A stretch of DNA of 64,000 nucleotides from assembly GCA_019745395.1 (NCBI GenBank), contig JAIETG010000008.1, positions 1 through 64,000 on the forward strand, read 5' to 3'. Both the position numbers and the translations under genes were made by a program. This document shows, piece after piece, positions 26,409 through 35,229 of the stretch. Source of the DNA: Rhabdochlamydiaceae bacterium (GTDB taxonomy: Bacteria; Chlamydiota; Chlamydiia; Chlamydiales; Rhabdochlamydiaceae). Each line of letters opens with the position of its first letter. Positions within the stretch are counted from its first letter, which is position 1. The notes beneath the pieces are model-generated. The model was not told where the DNA came from and did not search any database. It worked only from the letters and a program-made list of their open reading frames with translations.

Positions 26409-27890
26409 CTAAATTGCAAAGGTTCTTGCGGGTTTTTTTTGAAAAGTGAAGAAAAACAATGCAAGAAGGATGATTAGCACTATAGAGACAGGAACAAAGG
26501 GGATTCGAAGCGAGAGGTGTAAGAATGGAGGCGATTGAAAGACTGCTTGTAAGATCTGTCCTGTAAATAGCTGATTGCACGAGGTAAGAAAGGTTGCAAG
26601 AGGGGGGAATAGAATGAGAAAAGGTAGAGAAACAAAGAAAAGAAAAAGGGAAAGGGAGAAAGCTATGGGAATAAAGAGATTATAGAAAATACTTAACAGG
26701 GGAAAGGTGTGAAAATGAAACAGGCAAACGGGGAGAGTCCAAAGAGTTACTGCGATATTAAGAGCGAAAGCTCCGCGTAAAAAGGAAGAGAAGAGATAGA
26801 CAATCCTTTCTATGGGGGAAAGTTTTGTTGTCATTTCAAGTGTTCGATAGGGGAGGATTTTTAGCATCCATTTTTGTGTGGTTGGAAGGAAAAATACAAT
26901 AGCAAAGGTTGCAAGAAAACTGAGCTGAAATCCCAAATGGGAAATCACGCAAGGATCTATGAGTAATTCAGTAAGTAGAGCAACTCCTAATAAATTCAGA
27001 CTTTTAAAGCGGAAATTTCCGAGTCTGCTCATCAAAAAAAGAGAGATTGCAAGGTATGCTCTTAAGATGGATGGCGAGTTCCCGAGCAAGATAAAGTAGC
27101 TGGTTAGAGCTAAAAATAGAGCGATGTAGGCTGCTTTTTTTGGTAAACACAATCGAAATAAAAGCCCTGAAAACCAAGCAAAAAGACCGAAATGAAATCC
27201 AGAGATAGCTAAAATATGCTGCAGCCCTAAGCGCCCAAACTCAAATTTCAGCATGCGATCTTCTAAAGTTCCGAGAGTCAGAGCTGTCATGAAATCTGCG
27301 ACTTTGTTGTCGGAAAACATTTTATGGATTTTTTTTCCTAAAATTTCTTTTGCCTGAAATCTTTTTTCCACAAAAGAAAAGGTGTAAGAAGCGGGAATCC
27401 AAAGTGTATGTTTATCGATTTCAAAAGAGCAGTGGGAAGATAGGTCTGTTTTTTGTAAGGTTCCTTGAATGTAGAAAGAAGAGTTCATGGAAGGTGCGTT
27501 GTGCGCAAGAGCAATGGAGCAAGGGATGTTTTTAGCTCTTTCTTTTTGATCTCCTAGAAAAGAAACGATCTTGCCCTTTACGAGTTTGGTTTTTTTAAAG
27601 TGTGTGGATTGCCATTTGACTTCTGAAGGAACAAAAAGAGCCGTTCCTCGTATAGTGTTAGGAGAGGAGGGGAGACTTTTTTGTGTAATATGCCCATAGA
27701 TGAAAGCTAAGACAAAAAGAGCCGTTAGCGGAAGTAGCTTTTGCTTTTTTTTTATAAAGGGGAACGATAGAGCTAAAAGGGGTATCAAAAAAGAAGGGTT
27801 ATACCCGCTTGCAAAGCTCAGTCCTAGTAAAAAGAAAATAGCGTAAATGAAAGCGGGATTTTGTCTGTAAAAATGCAGAACGTTAGACAT
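26409..27890 (-). CDS. comEC: ComEC/Rec2-family competence membrane protein
   Basis: The 493-residue protein has about ten membrane segments and the ComEC core motif LQHILAISGFHFGLFAW near residue 225, followed by the Competence-domain helices (SPSILRAYLAISLF). ComEC forms the inner-membrane channel for DNA uptake. Many members are 700-800 residues with a C-terminal metallo-beta-lactamase domain; that domain is absent here, and the protein ends soon after the last membrane helix. An N-terminal DUF4131-like region is present. The start overlaps the end of ndh by 8 bases, so the two are co-transcribed. Confidence 0.88.
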   Translation of the reverse strand: MSNVLHFYRQNPAFIYAIFFLLGLSFASGYNPSFLIPLLALSFPFIKKKQKLLPLTALFVLAFIYGHITQKSLPSSPNTIRGTALFVPSEVKWQSTHFKKTKLVKGKIVSFLGDQKERAKNIPCSIALAHNAPSMNSSFYIQGTLQKTDLSSHCSFEIDKHTLWIPASYTFSFVEKRFQAKEILGKKIHKMFSDNKVADFMTALTLGTLEDRMLKFEFGRLGLQHILAISGFHFGLFAWFSGLLFRLCLPKKAAYIALFLALTSYFILLGNSPSILRAYLAISLFLMSRLGNFRFKSLNLLGVALLTELLIDPCVISHLGFQLSFLATFAIVFFLPTTQKWMLKILPYRTLEMTTKLSPIERIVYLFSSFLRGAFALNIAVTLWTLPVCLFHFHTFPLLSIFYNLFIPIAFSLSLFLFFVSLPFLILFPPLATFLTSCNQLFTGQILQAVFQSPPFLHLSLRIPFVPVSIVLIILLALFFFTFQKKPARTFAI

Positions 27891-29154
27891 TGTTGCGGGG
27901 CAGCCCGGGATCGATATCTTCTGTAATGATTCTGACTCCTCGTTGCCCAGTAAGAAATACGACGATCCATTCCATGATCACTCCAATCCTATTTCGGAAG
28001 CCAACTAAATAGAGGATGTGGATAACTCCCCAAGCAAGCCAGGCTAAAAAGCCTCCGAATTCAAGTTTGCCTACAACGGCAATTGCCTTTCCTTTGCCAA
28101 TAGTTGCCATGCTTCCCTTATCCCAATATTTAAAAGGAGGTCTGCTTTCTTTGGAAGGCTGATTTGTTAAAATCTTTGCGATGTATTTGCCCTGTTGAAT
28201 GGCTACAGGAGCCGTTCCTGGAAGTGGTTTTTCGTTAGCATCTTTTGCGTGGCTAGCATCTCCAATGACAAAAACTTCGGGATGGCCTGGTATGGATAGA
28301 TCTGCTTCAACTATTGCTCTTCCTTGTCGATCTAAAGGGGTGTCTAGAGTTTTTAAAAGAGCGGACGCTTGGTTGCCAGCTGCCCAAATCACATTTTTGC
28401 TTTCGATGAATTGCTCTTCAATTTGAACGCCTTCGCTTGTGATATTGGTTACTTTTTTTCCTGTCAGAACTTTGACTCCGAGTTTTTCCAAATCCTTTTT
28501 AGCAGAATTCGATAGCCCTTCTGAATATACAGGAAGAATATGGGGAAGGCCTTCGACTAAAAAGACCTTGGCTTCTTCAGGTTTTATGCGCCGAAAATTG
28601 TGTAGCATAGTTGTACGTGCAATTTCAGCTATAGCTCCTGCCATTTCAACTCCCGTAGGACCGCCTCCGATGACCACGAAATTTAAATACTTAGCAGCTT
28701 CTTGATGACAGGTAATCCTTTCTGCTTTTTCAAAGGACATCAAGATATGTCCACGGATTTTTAAAGCATCTCCAATGGTTTTAAGTCCTGGAGCTAAAGG
28801 CTCCCATTGATCGCTTCCAAAATACGAGTGGCGAGCACCTGTTGCTATTACGAGATAATCATAGTTGATCGTATCCCCATTGCCGAGGACGATTTCTTTT
28901 TTCTCTTTGCAGATTGCTTGGACATCTCCCATGATGACTGTGGTATTTTTATGTTTGCTGAAAATTTCTCTCAAGGGGTAAGCAATTTCTGCAGGGGATA
29001 AAGCAGCTGTTGCTACTTGATAGAGCAGGGGTTGAAATAAATGATGGTTAGACTTGTCGATTAAAGTAATATCTAACTTCGCTTTTTTTAGGGATTTTAC
29101 CGTATTGAGTCCAGCAAATCCTCCTCCGATAACAACTACTTTCGCATTATTCAT
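27883..29154 (-). CDS. ndh: NADH dehydrogenase type II (NDH-2)
   Basis: The 423-residue flavoprotein has the FAD-binding start VVVIGGGFAGLNTVKSLKKA, the NADH-binding GGGPTGVEMAGAIAE near residue 163, VIGDASHA near 303, and a C-terminal membrane-binding part (LAWGVIHILYLVGF) ending in an amphipathic tail. NDH-2 oxidises NADH and reduces quinone without pumping ions. Together with the sodium-pumping enzyme that chlamydiae usually have, it would add a second entry of electrons. The ATG follows a GGAGAT site. It heads a two-gene unit with comEC. Confidence 0.95.
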   Translation of the reverse strand: MNNAKVVVIGGGFAGLNTVKSLKKAKLDITLIDKSNHHLFQPLLYQVATAALSPAEIAYPLREIFSKHKNTTVIMGDVQAICKEKKEIVLGNGDTINYDYLVIATGARHSYFGSDQWEPLAPGLKTIGDALKIRGHILMSFEKAERITCHQEAAKYLNFVVIGGGPTGVEMAGAIAEIARTTMLHNFRRIKPEEAKVFLVEGLPHILPVYSEGLSNSAKKDLEKLGVKVLTGKKVTNITSEGVQIEEQFIESKNVIWAAGNQASALLKTLDTPLDRQGRAIVEADLSIPGHPEVFVIGDASHAKDANEKPLPGTAPVAIQQGKYIAKILTNQPSKESRPPFKYWDKGSMATIGKGKAIAVVGKLEFGGFLAWLAWGVIHILYLVGFRNRIGVIMEWIVVFLTGQRGVRIITEDIDPGLPRNNV

Positions 29155-29220
29155 AAAATATCTCCAGAAACGTCTCTACTTCTTATTTCATCTAATGAGA
29201 TATATATTTGCTAGTGTTTT

Positions 29221-29676
29221 TTAACTGAGTTTTTTTACAAAATGCCTAAATTCTGAAAAATCTTTTTCTAGACAGGTGAATTGAATTTTGAGCTTGTCTT
29301 GGATGATTTTCAGCTCGTTTTCGAGTAGTTCGCAATCGTAAGCATGACGAATAAAGTGGAGAAAGGCTCGGACTTTATCGAGCAACAGGAAGCTTTCTTC
29401 GGAAAGTAACTGAGGTCTGATAGAAGGAATGGGCGTATGCAACCGTACAAGTAGTTCTTTATGAAACATCGAAAGATCTTCAATATGATTTTCAAAACTC
29501 TTGGCAGTCTGTTTTAAAAGATCTTCTATGGCGGTATAAAATTGTTGCGTTTTCAAAGCAAATACGTATCTCGACTCATAAACAGATAAATCTATACCTG
29601 TGATCTGTTTTTCTAGCTTTTGTATAATAGGCCACTGTTTTTCGTAATATCCAAGTAGAATTGCATATTTTTCCAT
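29221..29676 (-). CDS. HEPN-domain protein (HepT-like toxin candidate)
   Basis: This 151-residue all-helical protein begins directly after the stop of the nucleotidyltransferase gene (TAA immediately followed by ATG). It has the look of HepT-like HEPN proteins: a long N-terminal helix pair, then KVRAFLHFIRHAYDCELLEN near residue 100. HEPN RNases use an R-x4-6-H motif. Here the segment FLHFIRHAY has Leu where I would expect the first Arg (FRHFxRH), with Arg two and His nearby, so catalytic competence is uncertain. In MNT-HEPN pairs the HEPN protein is an RNase toxin and the nucleotidyltransferase neutralises it. A second, inverted copy of its 3' end lies at 30162-30209. Confidence 0.75.
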   Translation of the reverse strand: MEKYAILLGYYEKQWPIIQKLEKQITGIDLSVYESRYVFALKTQQFYTAIEDLLKQTAKSFENHIEDLSMFHKELLVRLHTPIPSIRPQLLSEESFLLLDKVRAFLHFIRHAYDCELLENELKIIQDKLKIQFTCLEKDFSEFRHFVKKLS

Positions 29677-30030
29677 TTACAATACCCTATATCCATTTTT
29701 TATTACATGTTCTTGAAAATGACAGTTTTCAAAAATAATCACTTCCACATTTTTTTTAATTAAAGCTTCAAGTTGAGTCCATACTTCAAATCTGTCTCCA
29801 TGAAAATTTCTAAGCACGACGTCCACGTCTGATCGAGAATGAAATTTATATGGTTGGATAATGGATCCTACTAAATACACTTCAACGCCCGTATGAGAAA
29901 AAAGCACTTTTAGAAGATCAACAGTAGCAGAGAGAGCTGCTTTTCTTTCAATTTCTTTGCGTTCCTTTTCTTCCCCTTCTCGGGTTTCGAGGAATTTCTT
30001 AGCTTTATCTGTATCAAAGTTATCATTCAT
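29677..30030 (-). CDS. MNT-type nucleotidyltransferase (antitoxin candidate)
   Basis: This minimal nucleotidyltransferase domain carries the polymerase-beta-type signature VYLVGSIIQPYKFHSRSDVD (G-S ... S-D-x-D), with a third acidic site near VEVIIFE. I place the start at ATG 30030, giving 117 residues, a normal size. An in-frame TTG at 30093 would add 21 residues but has no ribosome site. The gene ends exactly where the HEPN gene begins. In known MNT-HEPN pairs the MNT enzyme adds nucleotides to the HEPN protein and silences it. The gene order MNT then HEPN with abutting frames is typical of this module. Confidence 0.82.
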   Translation of the reverse strand: MNDNFDTDKAKKFLETREGEEKERKEIERKAALSATVDLLKVLFSHTGVEVYLVGSIIQPYKFHSRSDVDVVLRNFHGDRFEVWTQLEALIKKNVEVIIFENCHFQEHVIKNGYRVL

Positions 30031-30080
30031 AAAACAAAATCTATCAGACGATTTAATTCTCCTCGAGAGAAGAATAAAAA

Positions 30081-30209
30081 GTGTTTCGAGCAAATGAACT
30101 ATTTAGATGCATTCATAGATTTAGGTTAGCAACCGGGTTATATAAAAAGAGAGCCTCTATAGAAAAAGATTTTTCAGAATTTAGACAGTTTGTAGAAAAA
30201 CTCAGCTAA
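30081..30209 (+). pseudogene. Inverted remnant of a HEPN gene 3' end
   Basis: On the plus strand, codons 30162-30209 read EKDFSEFRQFVEKLS then TAA. The intact HEPN protein on the minus strand ends EKDFSEFRHFVKKLS. About 44 of 48 bases agree, with substitutions at only four positions. The open frame can be followed left to 30081, but the similarity does not extend there, and no start or ribosome site is visible. It is a truncated, opposite-facing copy. Confidence 0.8.
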
Positions 30210-30395
30210 AATTTTTCGAATCAAACTTTCCATCTTTTCTAAAAAAATATAAACCGTTTTTTCGGAGTGTTTTTCGGATCCTGGGCTACAGCAATAGCCA
30301 TTGCCTATTAATCTATTTGCGAGTATTCCTAATTTTGATCCGTAGAGACTGGCGGGAAAAGAGCAGAGGAGAGGCGTTTACACGTTTTTGACCAA

Positions 30396-31028
30396 ATGAA
30401 ATTTAGCTTATTGCCAAGAGAAGCACTGTTTTATGATCTGCTAGGAAACCTAGTTTGTAAGGCTGAAAGTGCGGTAAAATTATTTAAAGAGTTGATATCT
30501 TCCTGGGACCCTTCTCATCCTGCTATACAAGAGCTTAAAGACGTAGAGCATGCCTGTGATCAGATCGTGCATGAAATCATGGTAAAACTAAATAAGACCT
30601 TTATTACCCCTATCGACCGTGAAGACATTCATTCTCTTGCTAAAAAAATTGATGACTTAGTCGATATCGTTCAGGCTTTGAGCAAGCGTATGGTATTATT
30701 TAATATTCAAGAAATCTCAGCTCATCTCACAGAAATGGTCGTGATCTTAGAAAAGTCTGTAGTAATTGTTGTTGCCGTCGTTCAAAAAATTCGGGAGATG
30801 AAAAATACTACCGAAATTTTCGATTTGTGTATTCAGATCCATACATTAGAAAATCAAGGAGATCGTGTTTTTGAAAAAGCTTTAGGAGATCTTTTTCAAA
30901 ATGCCAATACGGCAAATTCTCTAGATGTGATCAAATGGAAAGAGATTTATGATTTTTCAGAGCTAGCGATAGATAAGTGTGAAGACATCGCCGATGTCAT
31001 CTGGGGAATTGTAGTCAAATATGGGTGA
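30396..31028 (+). CDS. DUF47/PhoU-like protein paired with PiT transporter
   Basis: The 210-residue helical protein has the DUF47 (TIGR00153) layout, related to PhoU, with two three-helix bundles. Motifs include ELKDVEHACDQIVHEIM near residue 48 and FITPIDREDIHSLAKKIDD near 70, which carry the metal-binding acidic/His residues of the family. These proteins accompany PiT phosphate transporters and probably control them. The gene overlaps the transporter start by 8 bases. The same pair occurs in Chlamydia. Confidence 0.92.
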   Translation: MKFSLLPREALFYDLLGNLVCKAESAVKLFKELISSWDPSHPAIQELKDVEHACDQIVHEIMVKLNKTFITPIDREDIHSLAKKIDDLVDIVQALSKRMVLFNIQEISAHLTEMVVILEKSVVIVVAVVQKIREMKNTTEIFDLCIQIHTLENQGDRVFEKALGDLFQNANTANSLDVIKWKEIYDFSELAIDKCEDIADVIWGIVVKYG

Positions 31029-32010
31029 TATTAGTCTCGGCTTATACATCGTTCTTTTCCTGATTTTATGTGCCGAATTTGTTAATGGCTGGACTGATGC
31101 TCCCAATGCTATTGCTACCGTCATTTCTACCCGAGTGCTTTCTCCCTTGGTAGCAATTGTTATGGCGGCAGTATTTAATCTTTTAGGGGTTCTTTCAGGA
31201 ACTGCGGTTGCAGAAACCATTGGAACAGAACTTGTGAATCCCGGAATCATAAATATGACAACAATTTCCAGCTGTATGATTGCCGTCATTGTTTGGAGCT
31301 CTATTGCTGCGCGCTTAGGGCTGCCAACAAGTGAATCTCATGCCTTAGTTGCGGGACTTGGAGGAGCGGCTATTGCAACTGCAGGATTCAATGTGTTGGT
31401 GTGGGAAGGTTGGAAGAAAGTGCTTTTAGGATTTGTTTTTTCTTCGTTCTTTGGATTTATGGGCGGGCTTATTTTGATGACGATCATCTACCACGTTTTT
31501 AAGAAATTTTCCGCTGCAAAAATGCGCAAATCGTTTAATTACTTACAAATGGTCTCTTCCGCATTCATGGCTTTTGCTCATGGCTCTAATGATGGGCAAA
31601 AATTTATGGGACTTTTTACTCTAGTTCTTGTAATGACGCATAACCTTCCCCATTTTATCATTCCTAGCTGGGTAATGTTCACATGTGCCTTTGTTATGTT
31701 TATAGGCACATTAACAGGAGGATGGCGCATTATAAAAACTATGGGATTTAAAATTACTCAATTAGACACACCTCAAGGATTTTCTGCAGAAATGGCTGCT
31801 GGATCTACCATTGCGCTCGCTTCTTGTTTCGGGATCCCTTTAAGTACTACGCACACGATCAATACAGCAATCATGGGAGTGGGCGCTACAAAGCGTTTTT
31901 CTGCCATCCGTTGGGGCATTACTGCTCACATTATAGCAGCTTGGATCCTTACCTTTCCTATTTGTGGACTAATTGGTTATGGCGTTGCTCTTTTCTTGCA
32001 ATTGTTTTAA
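31021..32010 (+). CDS. pit: PiT-family inorganic phosphate transporter
   Basis: The 329-residue protein has about ten membrane segments and two copies of the PiT signature: GWTDAPNAIATVISTRVLSP near residue 21 and FAHGSNDGQKFMGL near residue 182 (the GANDVANA-type motif), plus GIPLSTTHTINTAIMGVG near 273. It imports phosphate with protons, sodium or a metal ion across the inner membrane. It is translated in overlap with the DUF47 partner. Length is typical of bacterial short PiT proteins. Confidence 0.94.
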   Translation: MGDISLGLYIVLFLILCAEFVNGWTDAPNAIATVISTRVLSPLVAIVMAAVFNLLGVLSGTAVAETIGTELVNPGIINMTTISSCMIAVIVWSSIAARLGLPTSESHALVAGLGGAAIATAGFNVLVWEGWKKVLLGFVFSSFFGFMGGLILMTIIYHVFKKFSAAKMRKSFNYLQMVSSAFMAFAHGSNDGQKFMGLFTLVLVMTHNLPHFIIPSWVMFTCAFVMFIGTLTGGWRIIKTMGFKITQLDTPQGFSAEMAAGSTIALASCFGIPLSTTHTINTAIMGVGATKRFSAIRWGITAHIIAAWILTFPICGLIGYGVALFLQLF

Positions 32011-32117
32011 CGTAAATATTGGGGGAATTCTGTCGAGGCGGGTTAGTGTAATATGTTGATAGTTAAGGTGTAGCATAGGAAAAGGCTTGGGAGAAAGCGC
32101 AGCTCATAGATGCAGAA

Positions 32118-32252
32118 ATGGCCATGAGAAACATTTCTAAAAATTACAAGATTAAAGCTGATGGTACAGGACTTGTTGAGTCAGGCGAAGTTTCGGAAGG
32201 TTCAAGAGAAATTAAAATCATCCTCACTCAATTGGCTGTAAATGAAAATTAA
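32118..32252 (+). pseudogene. Short orphan frame, possible gene remnant
   Basis: An ATG-led frame of 44 residues (starts MAMRNISKNYKIKADGTGLV, ends TQLAVNEN) has good codon texture but no ribosome site, and it is open further upstream to a stop at about 32079. It may be the 3' end of a decayed gene. The whole 675-base interval from 32011 to 32685 contains only this and the next fragment. Confidence 0.35.
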
Positions 32253-32368
32253 AATTCAGAGGATCCGATTCAAGACGGGATCAATTTGCAGGGATGTAAA
32301 GGTTTAAGGGAAATAGTAGGTGGACAGATCTGATGATCTGCTCAATCTATTAAAACTGTCATAGATAG

Positions 32369-32578
32369 GATCGAAGCGCGGCTACAAGGGAGTATATTTT
32401 TCCATCATCGTTCACGGGATGGAATTTTGGTGGGGCAGGAACAATACAGCAAGGATATACGGAAAATAGTAATCCGGTAAAATATAAATATAGTCAGAAT
32501 GGATGTCGTAAGGTGGTATTTTTTATTGGCAATAGTTTTGCGTATTTTCTTTCTTATTCTGTAATGTTTAATAAATGA
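32369..32578 (+). pseudogene. Second orphan frame, possible gene remnant
   Basis: A 69-codon open frame without any start codon contains FPSSFTGWNFGGAGTIQQGY and ends in a hydrophobic tail before TGA. It reads like a piece of protein rather than random sequence because of its Gly/Trp/Tyr content, but I recognise no family. With the preceding fragment it suggests that a gene once lay here. Confidence 0.3.
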
Positions 32579-32685
32579 TTAAAAAAATGTAAGGGGCGAT
32601 GAACATTTGTTCCAGTCTGCTTCTGCGCGCAGTCATTAAAAAAATCCGTTGTTGTAAAAATAGATGCAGCTTTCGATATCCTTCA

Positions 32686-34032
32686 TTATTCTGGTGTAGT
32701 TTCAAGTTTCGTTATGCGCATTTTACGTAAAGATGGATCAAAGTAAAACTTTAAGATAAAGGTCAGCGCTAGAAGGCAGAGCATAGTCATAAAATAGGAC
32801 CAGATCTGGTAGGGGCTTACTTTGAAAATATAGACGCTGATGTAAGATGCGCTTACAAACAATAGATGGATGGCAAACGAATATTTAAAGCACCAGTAGG
32901 AAAATCCTAAAGAGCGTAGGGCTGCTTTATAAATAAAAATGCAGGCGACAACTAAAATATAGCAGGAAGTTGTTTTAAAAAGTTTTTGTCCCATGTTTTG
33001 GATTTGCACAGGATCTAAGATAGACTCTTTTCCATGGGAAAATAATTGGATGAGGTTTTGGGAAAAGCATAGAAAAAGTACGGAAAAAATGGCCATTAAA
33101 ATTAGCGTAGCGCGCAAAGTGGAATGAAGGATGCGGTCTGCTGTAAGCATCTGATTTTTCCCTAAATAGCGACTGTATAAGCTTAATAAAGATCTATGAA
33201 TGGCCACCAGTGGCAAAAAGGCTACTTGGTCCCATGTGAAAACAATGGAGACAGCAGAGTTTACCTCAGGTCCATATACCACGAACATATTCACAAAAAG
33301 TACAAAGAAAAAACTCGTAGAGAATTTCTCAAGTCCTGCATACAAGGCTTGAGTGGCAAAAGATTGCAAATTGGTACAGAATGCATGCAGATGAATCTTC
33401 CAAGAAGTAGAAACTAACAAGAATAATAGGGCAAAACAGTTGGATACAACTGTGGCAACTGCAGCGCCTGTTGCTCCCTTAAACAGGTAAGAAAGAGGGC
33501 CTAAAACAAAGAGATAGCACAACCCCATGTTCAATATAAAACCAAGAACGCTTGCAGTAAAAATAATGCGAGATTTGCCGATCCCGATAAGGTAGCTTTC
33601 AATACTTGTTTTAAATAATAAGGGGATTTGCCCGAACATGATGATTTGAAAATAATCATTTTCTAAATCGTAAAAGGCTTTAGGATGCTGTAGGATTTTA
33701 AAATATTCTCCTCCCCATAAAGCCAGCATAAAAATAATAGGGGAAAAACAGATCGAGAACATAAAGCACTGCGTTAAAATACGATGGCAAGAAGTTCCAT
33801 CTTGCTGCCCAAAACTCTTTCCAACAAAAGCTGTAGAAAAAGAGATAAAAGCGATAAAAAAAGAACTCAAGCTTACTGCTGTAAACCAAGAAGTTGTGGC
33901 AACAGCTGTTAGCACAGGGTCTTTGAAGGATAAAATATAGCGATCCATTAACACGAGCACCGTTTGTATCCCTTGAGATAAAACTACGGGCATGGCAAGG
34001 GAAAGGATTTGCTGATATTTTTTAAAAAACAT
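32686..34032 (-). CDS. MATE-family multidrug/metabolite exporter
   Basis: From the ATG at 34030-34032 the protein has 448 residues and twelve predicted membrane segments. It opens FFKKYQQILSLAMPVVLSQG, the usual MATE entry helix, and has the internal two-fold repeat with SxxDR-like VLVLMDRYILS. The frame is open upstream to 34113, but that would overlap the preceding gene and add a non-conserved leader. MATE proteins expel cationic drugs or natural products in exchange for sodium or protons. It is the last gene of a minus-strand unit with the kinase, Nudix and oxidoreductase genes, which suggests export of a product or toxic by-product of that unit. Confidence 0.85.
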   Translation of the reverse strand: MFFKKYQQILSLAMPVVLSQGIQTVLVLMDRYILSFKDPVLTAVATTSWFTAVSLSSFFIAFISFSTAFVGKSFGQQDGTSCHRILTQCFMFSICFSPIIFMLALWGGEYFKILQHPKAFYDLENDYFQIIMFGQIPLLFKTSIESYLIGIGKSRIIFTASVLGFILNMGLCYLFVLGPLSYLFKGATGAAVATVVSNCFALLFLLVSTSWKIHLHAFCTNLQSFATQALYAGLEKFSTSFFFVLFVNMFVVYGPEVNSAVSIVFTWDQVAFLPLVAIHRSLLSLYSRYLGKNQMLTADRILHSTLRATLILMAIFSVLFLCFSQNLIQLFSHGKESILDPVQIQNMGQKLFKTTSCYILVVACIFIYKAALRSLGFSYWCFKYSFAIHLLFVSASYISVYIFKVSPYQIWSYFMTMLCLLALTFILKFYFDPSLRKMRITKLETTPE

Positions 34033-34060
34033 GGAGGTTGACCTTGCCAGTATCGGCGTA

Positions 34061-34744
34061 TTAAAAAGCGGAGGAATTTTTGATGGATTCGAATACTTCT
34101 TGAACAAGAACATCTGGAGGAGTCATGCTGGATTTATGCAGTAAAAGCCCTTTTTCTGAAGTAAAGTCCCAATCTAAAAAAATGGATTGTAATTTTGTTA
34201 AAAAGGTTTCATTTTCATAAGTTTCTTTAGCATTTCCTCTGAGAGTAATTCTTTCTACTGCAACAGATGCTGGTAGCGATAAGAGAAAAACGAAATCTGC
34301 TTGAGGCAAATTTCTAAAGGCTGCATCGAAACTATCGGTTTGTTTTCCAAAAGCCATCTGGCAGGCTCGATGCGAACATATATATCGATCTAAAATGACA
34401 AAATCATTTTGTTCTAACTCTTTTTCGATTGCTTCTTTTTGGGTGAGTAAATACAGAGAAAAATAACAATCAATGAACCCAGCTATCGATGTTTTTAAGT
34501 TTGGATCATCTTCTGACATTTTCCGTATGGTATTCAAGAAGGGATAGAAAGAATCCTCTCCGTGAGAGGGTTTTAATACAACCGATGTAAATTTTTCTTC
34601 CTTAAACTTTTTTTGTAGTCCACGAGCTAAAGTCGTTTTACCAGATCCATCGATTCCGCAAATTTCAATGAGAATACCTTTACAGGAGGCAAAAGAGGGG
34701 ATGAGGATCAAAAACAACAATACAATGCATTTTTTTCTGTTCAC
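34061..34744 (-). CDS. Thymidylate-kinase-like protein with signal peptide
   Basis: The 227-residue protein has a P-loop GIDGSGKTTLARGL near residue 30, FVILDRYICSHRA (DR-Y motif of dTMP kinases) near 115 and a LID-like region around 165. Unusually, it begins with a hydrophobic leader (MNRKKCIVLLFLILIPSFAS then C) resembling a signal or lipoprotein peptide. The start is GTG at 34742-34744 with an AAGGAA site ten bases upstream, and no alternative Met lies just before the P-loop. A kinase that needs ATP is not expected outside the cytoplasm, so the leader could be a membrane anchor, or a GTG/TTG or ATT start may be used within it. Confidence 0.8.
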   Translation of the reverse strand: MNRKKCIVLLFLILIPSFASCKGILIEICGIDGSGKTTLARGLQKKFKEEKFTSVVLKPSHGEDSFYPFLNTIRKMSEDDPNLKTSIAGFIDCYFSLYLLTQKEAIEKELEQNDFVILDRYICSHRACQMAFGKQTDSFDAAFRNLPQADFVFLLSLPASVAVERITLRGNAKETYENETFLTKLQSIFLDWDFTSEKGLLLHKSSMTPPDVLVQEVFESIKNSSAF

Positions 34745-34763
34745 AGGGCTAAGGTTCCTTAAA

Positions 34764-35222
34764 TTATAAAAAAAGAAGAGAGGCGTTATTGGACTTAATG
34801 TCTTTGTAATATTCTTCTAGGTGTAGCAATGTCTCTTTTTGTGTGGAAAAAGCAAGAAGCTCTCTTGCTTTTGCAAAGCTGCACCATAGGTGCTCAGAAT
34901 GCTCTTTAGGTGCTAAGGTGATGTTTTCTTTGTGATCTAAGTTAACAAAGAAATTTGCGCTATACCCTATTTGATCTTTTGTTCTTTCATAAAATAGAGT
35001 GATATTTACGTTATAGGCTTGATGGATTTCTATTCCGGTTTCTTCCAAGACCTCTCTTTTTAGAGCTTTTAAAACGTTTTCATCTGGCTCTACTTTTCCG
35101 GTTACAATTTGCCAAATCCCTTCTAAATGCGTGTTAGGAGCTCTTTTTAGCAAAAGTAATAAAGGTTCTGGTTTTGCATGAAGATCTACTAAATACGCTG
35201 CGATGAAATTGGGTTTATGCAT
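34764..35222 (-). CDS. Nudix hydrolase
   Basis: The 152-residue protein carries a full Nudix box, GKVEPDENVLKALKREVLEE followed by TG (G-x5-E-x7-R-E-x-x-E-E-x-G), at residues 42-64. Nudix enzymes split nucleoside diphosphates linked to other groups. The substrate cannot be read from the sequence; a nucleotide or nucleotide-sugar made or used by the adjoining oxidoreductase and kinase genes is plausible. Seven bases separate it from the gene upstream and 19 from the kinase downstream. Confidence 0.92.
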   Translation of the reverse strand: MHKPNFIAAYLVDLHAKPEPLLLLLKRAPNTHLEGIWQIVTGKVEPDENVLKALKREVLEETGIEIHQAYNVNITLFYERTKDQIGYSANFFVNLDHKENITLAPKEHSEHLWCSFAKARELLAFSTQKETLLHLEEYYKDIKSNNASLLFL

Positions 35223-35229
35223 AAAATCC

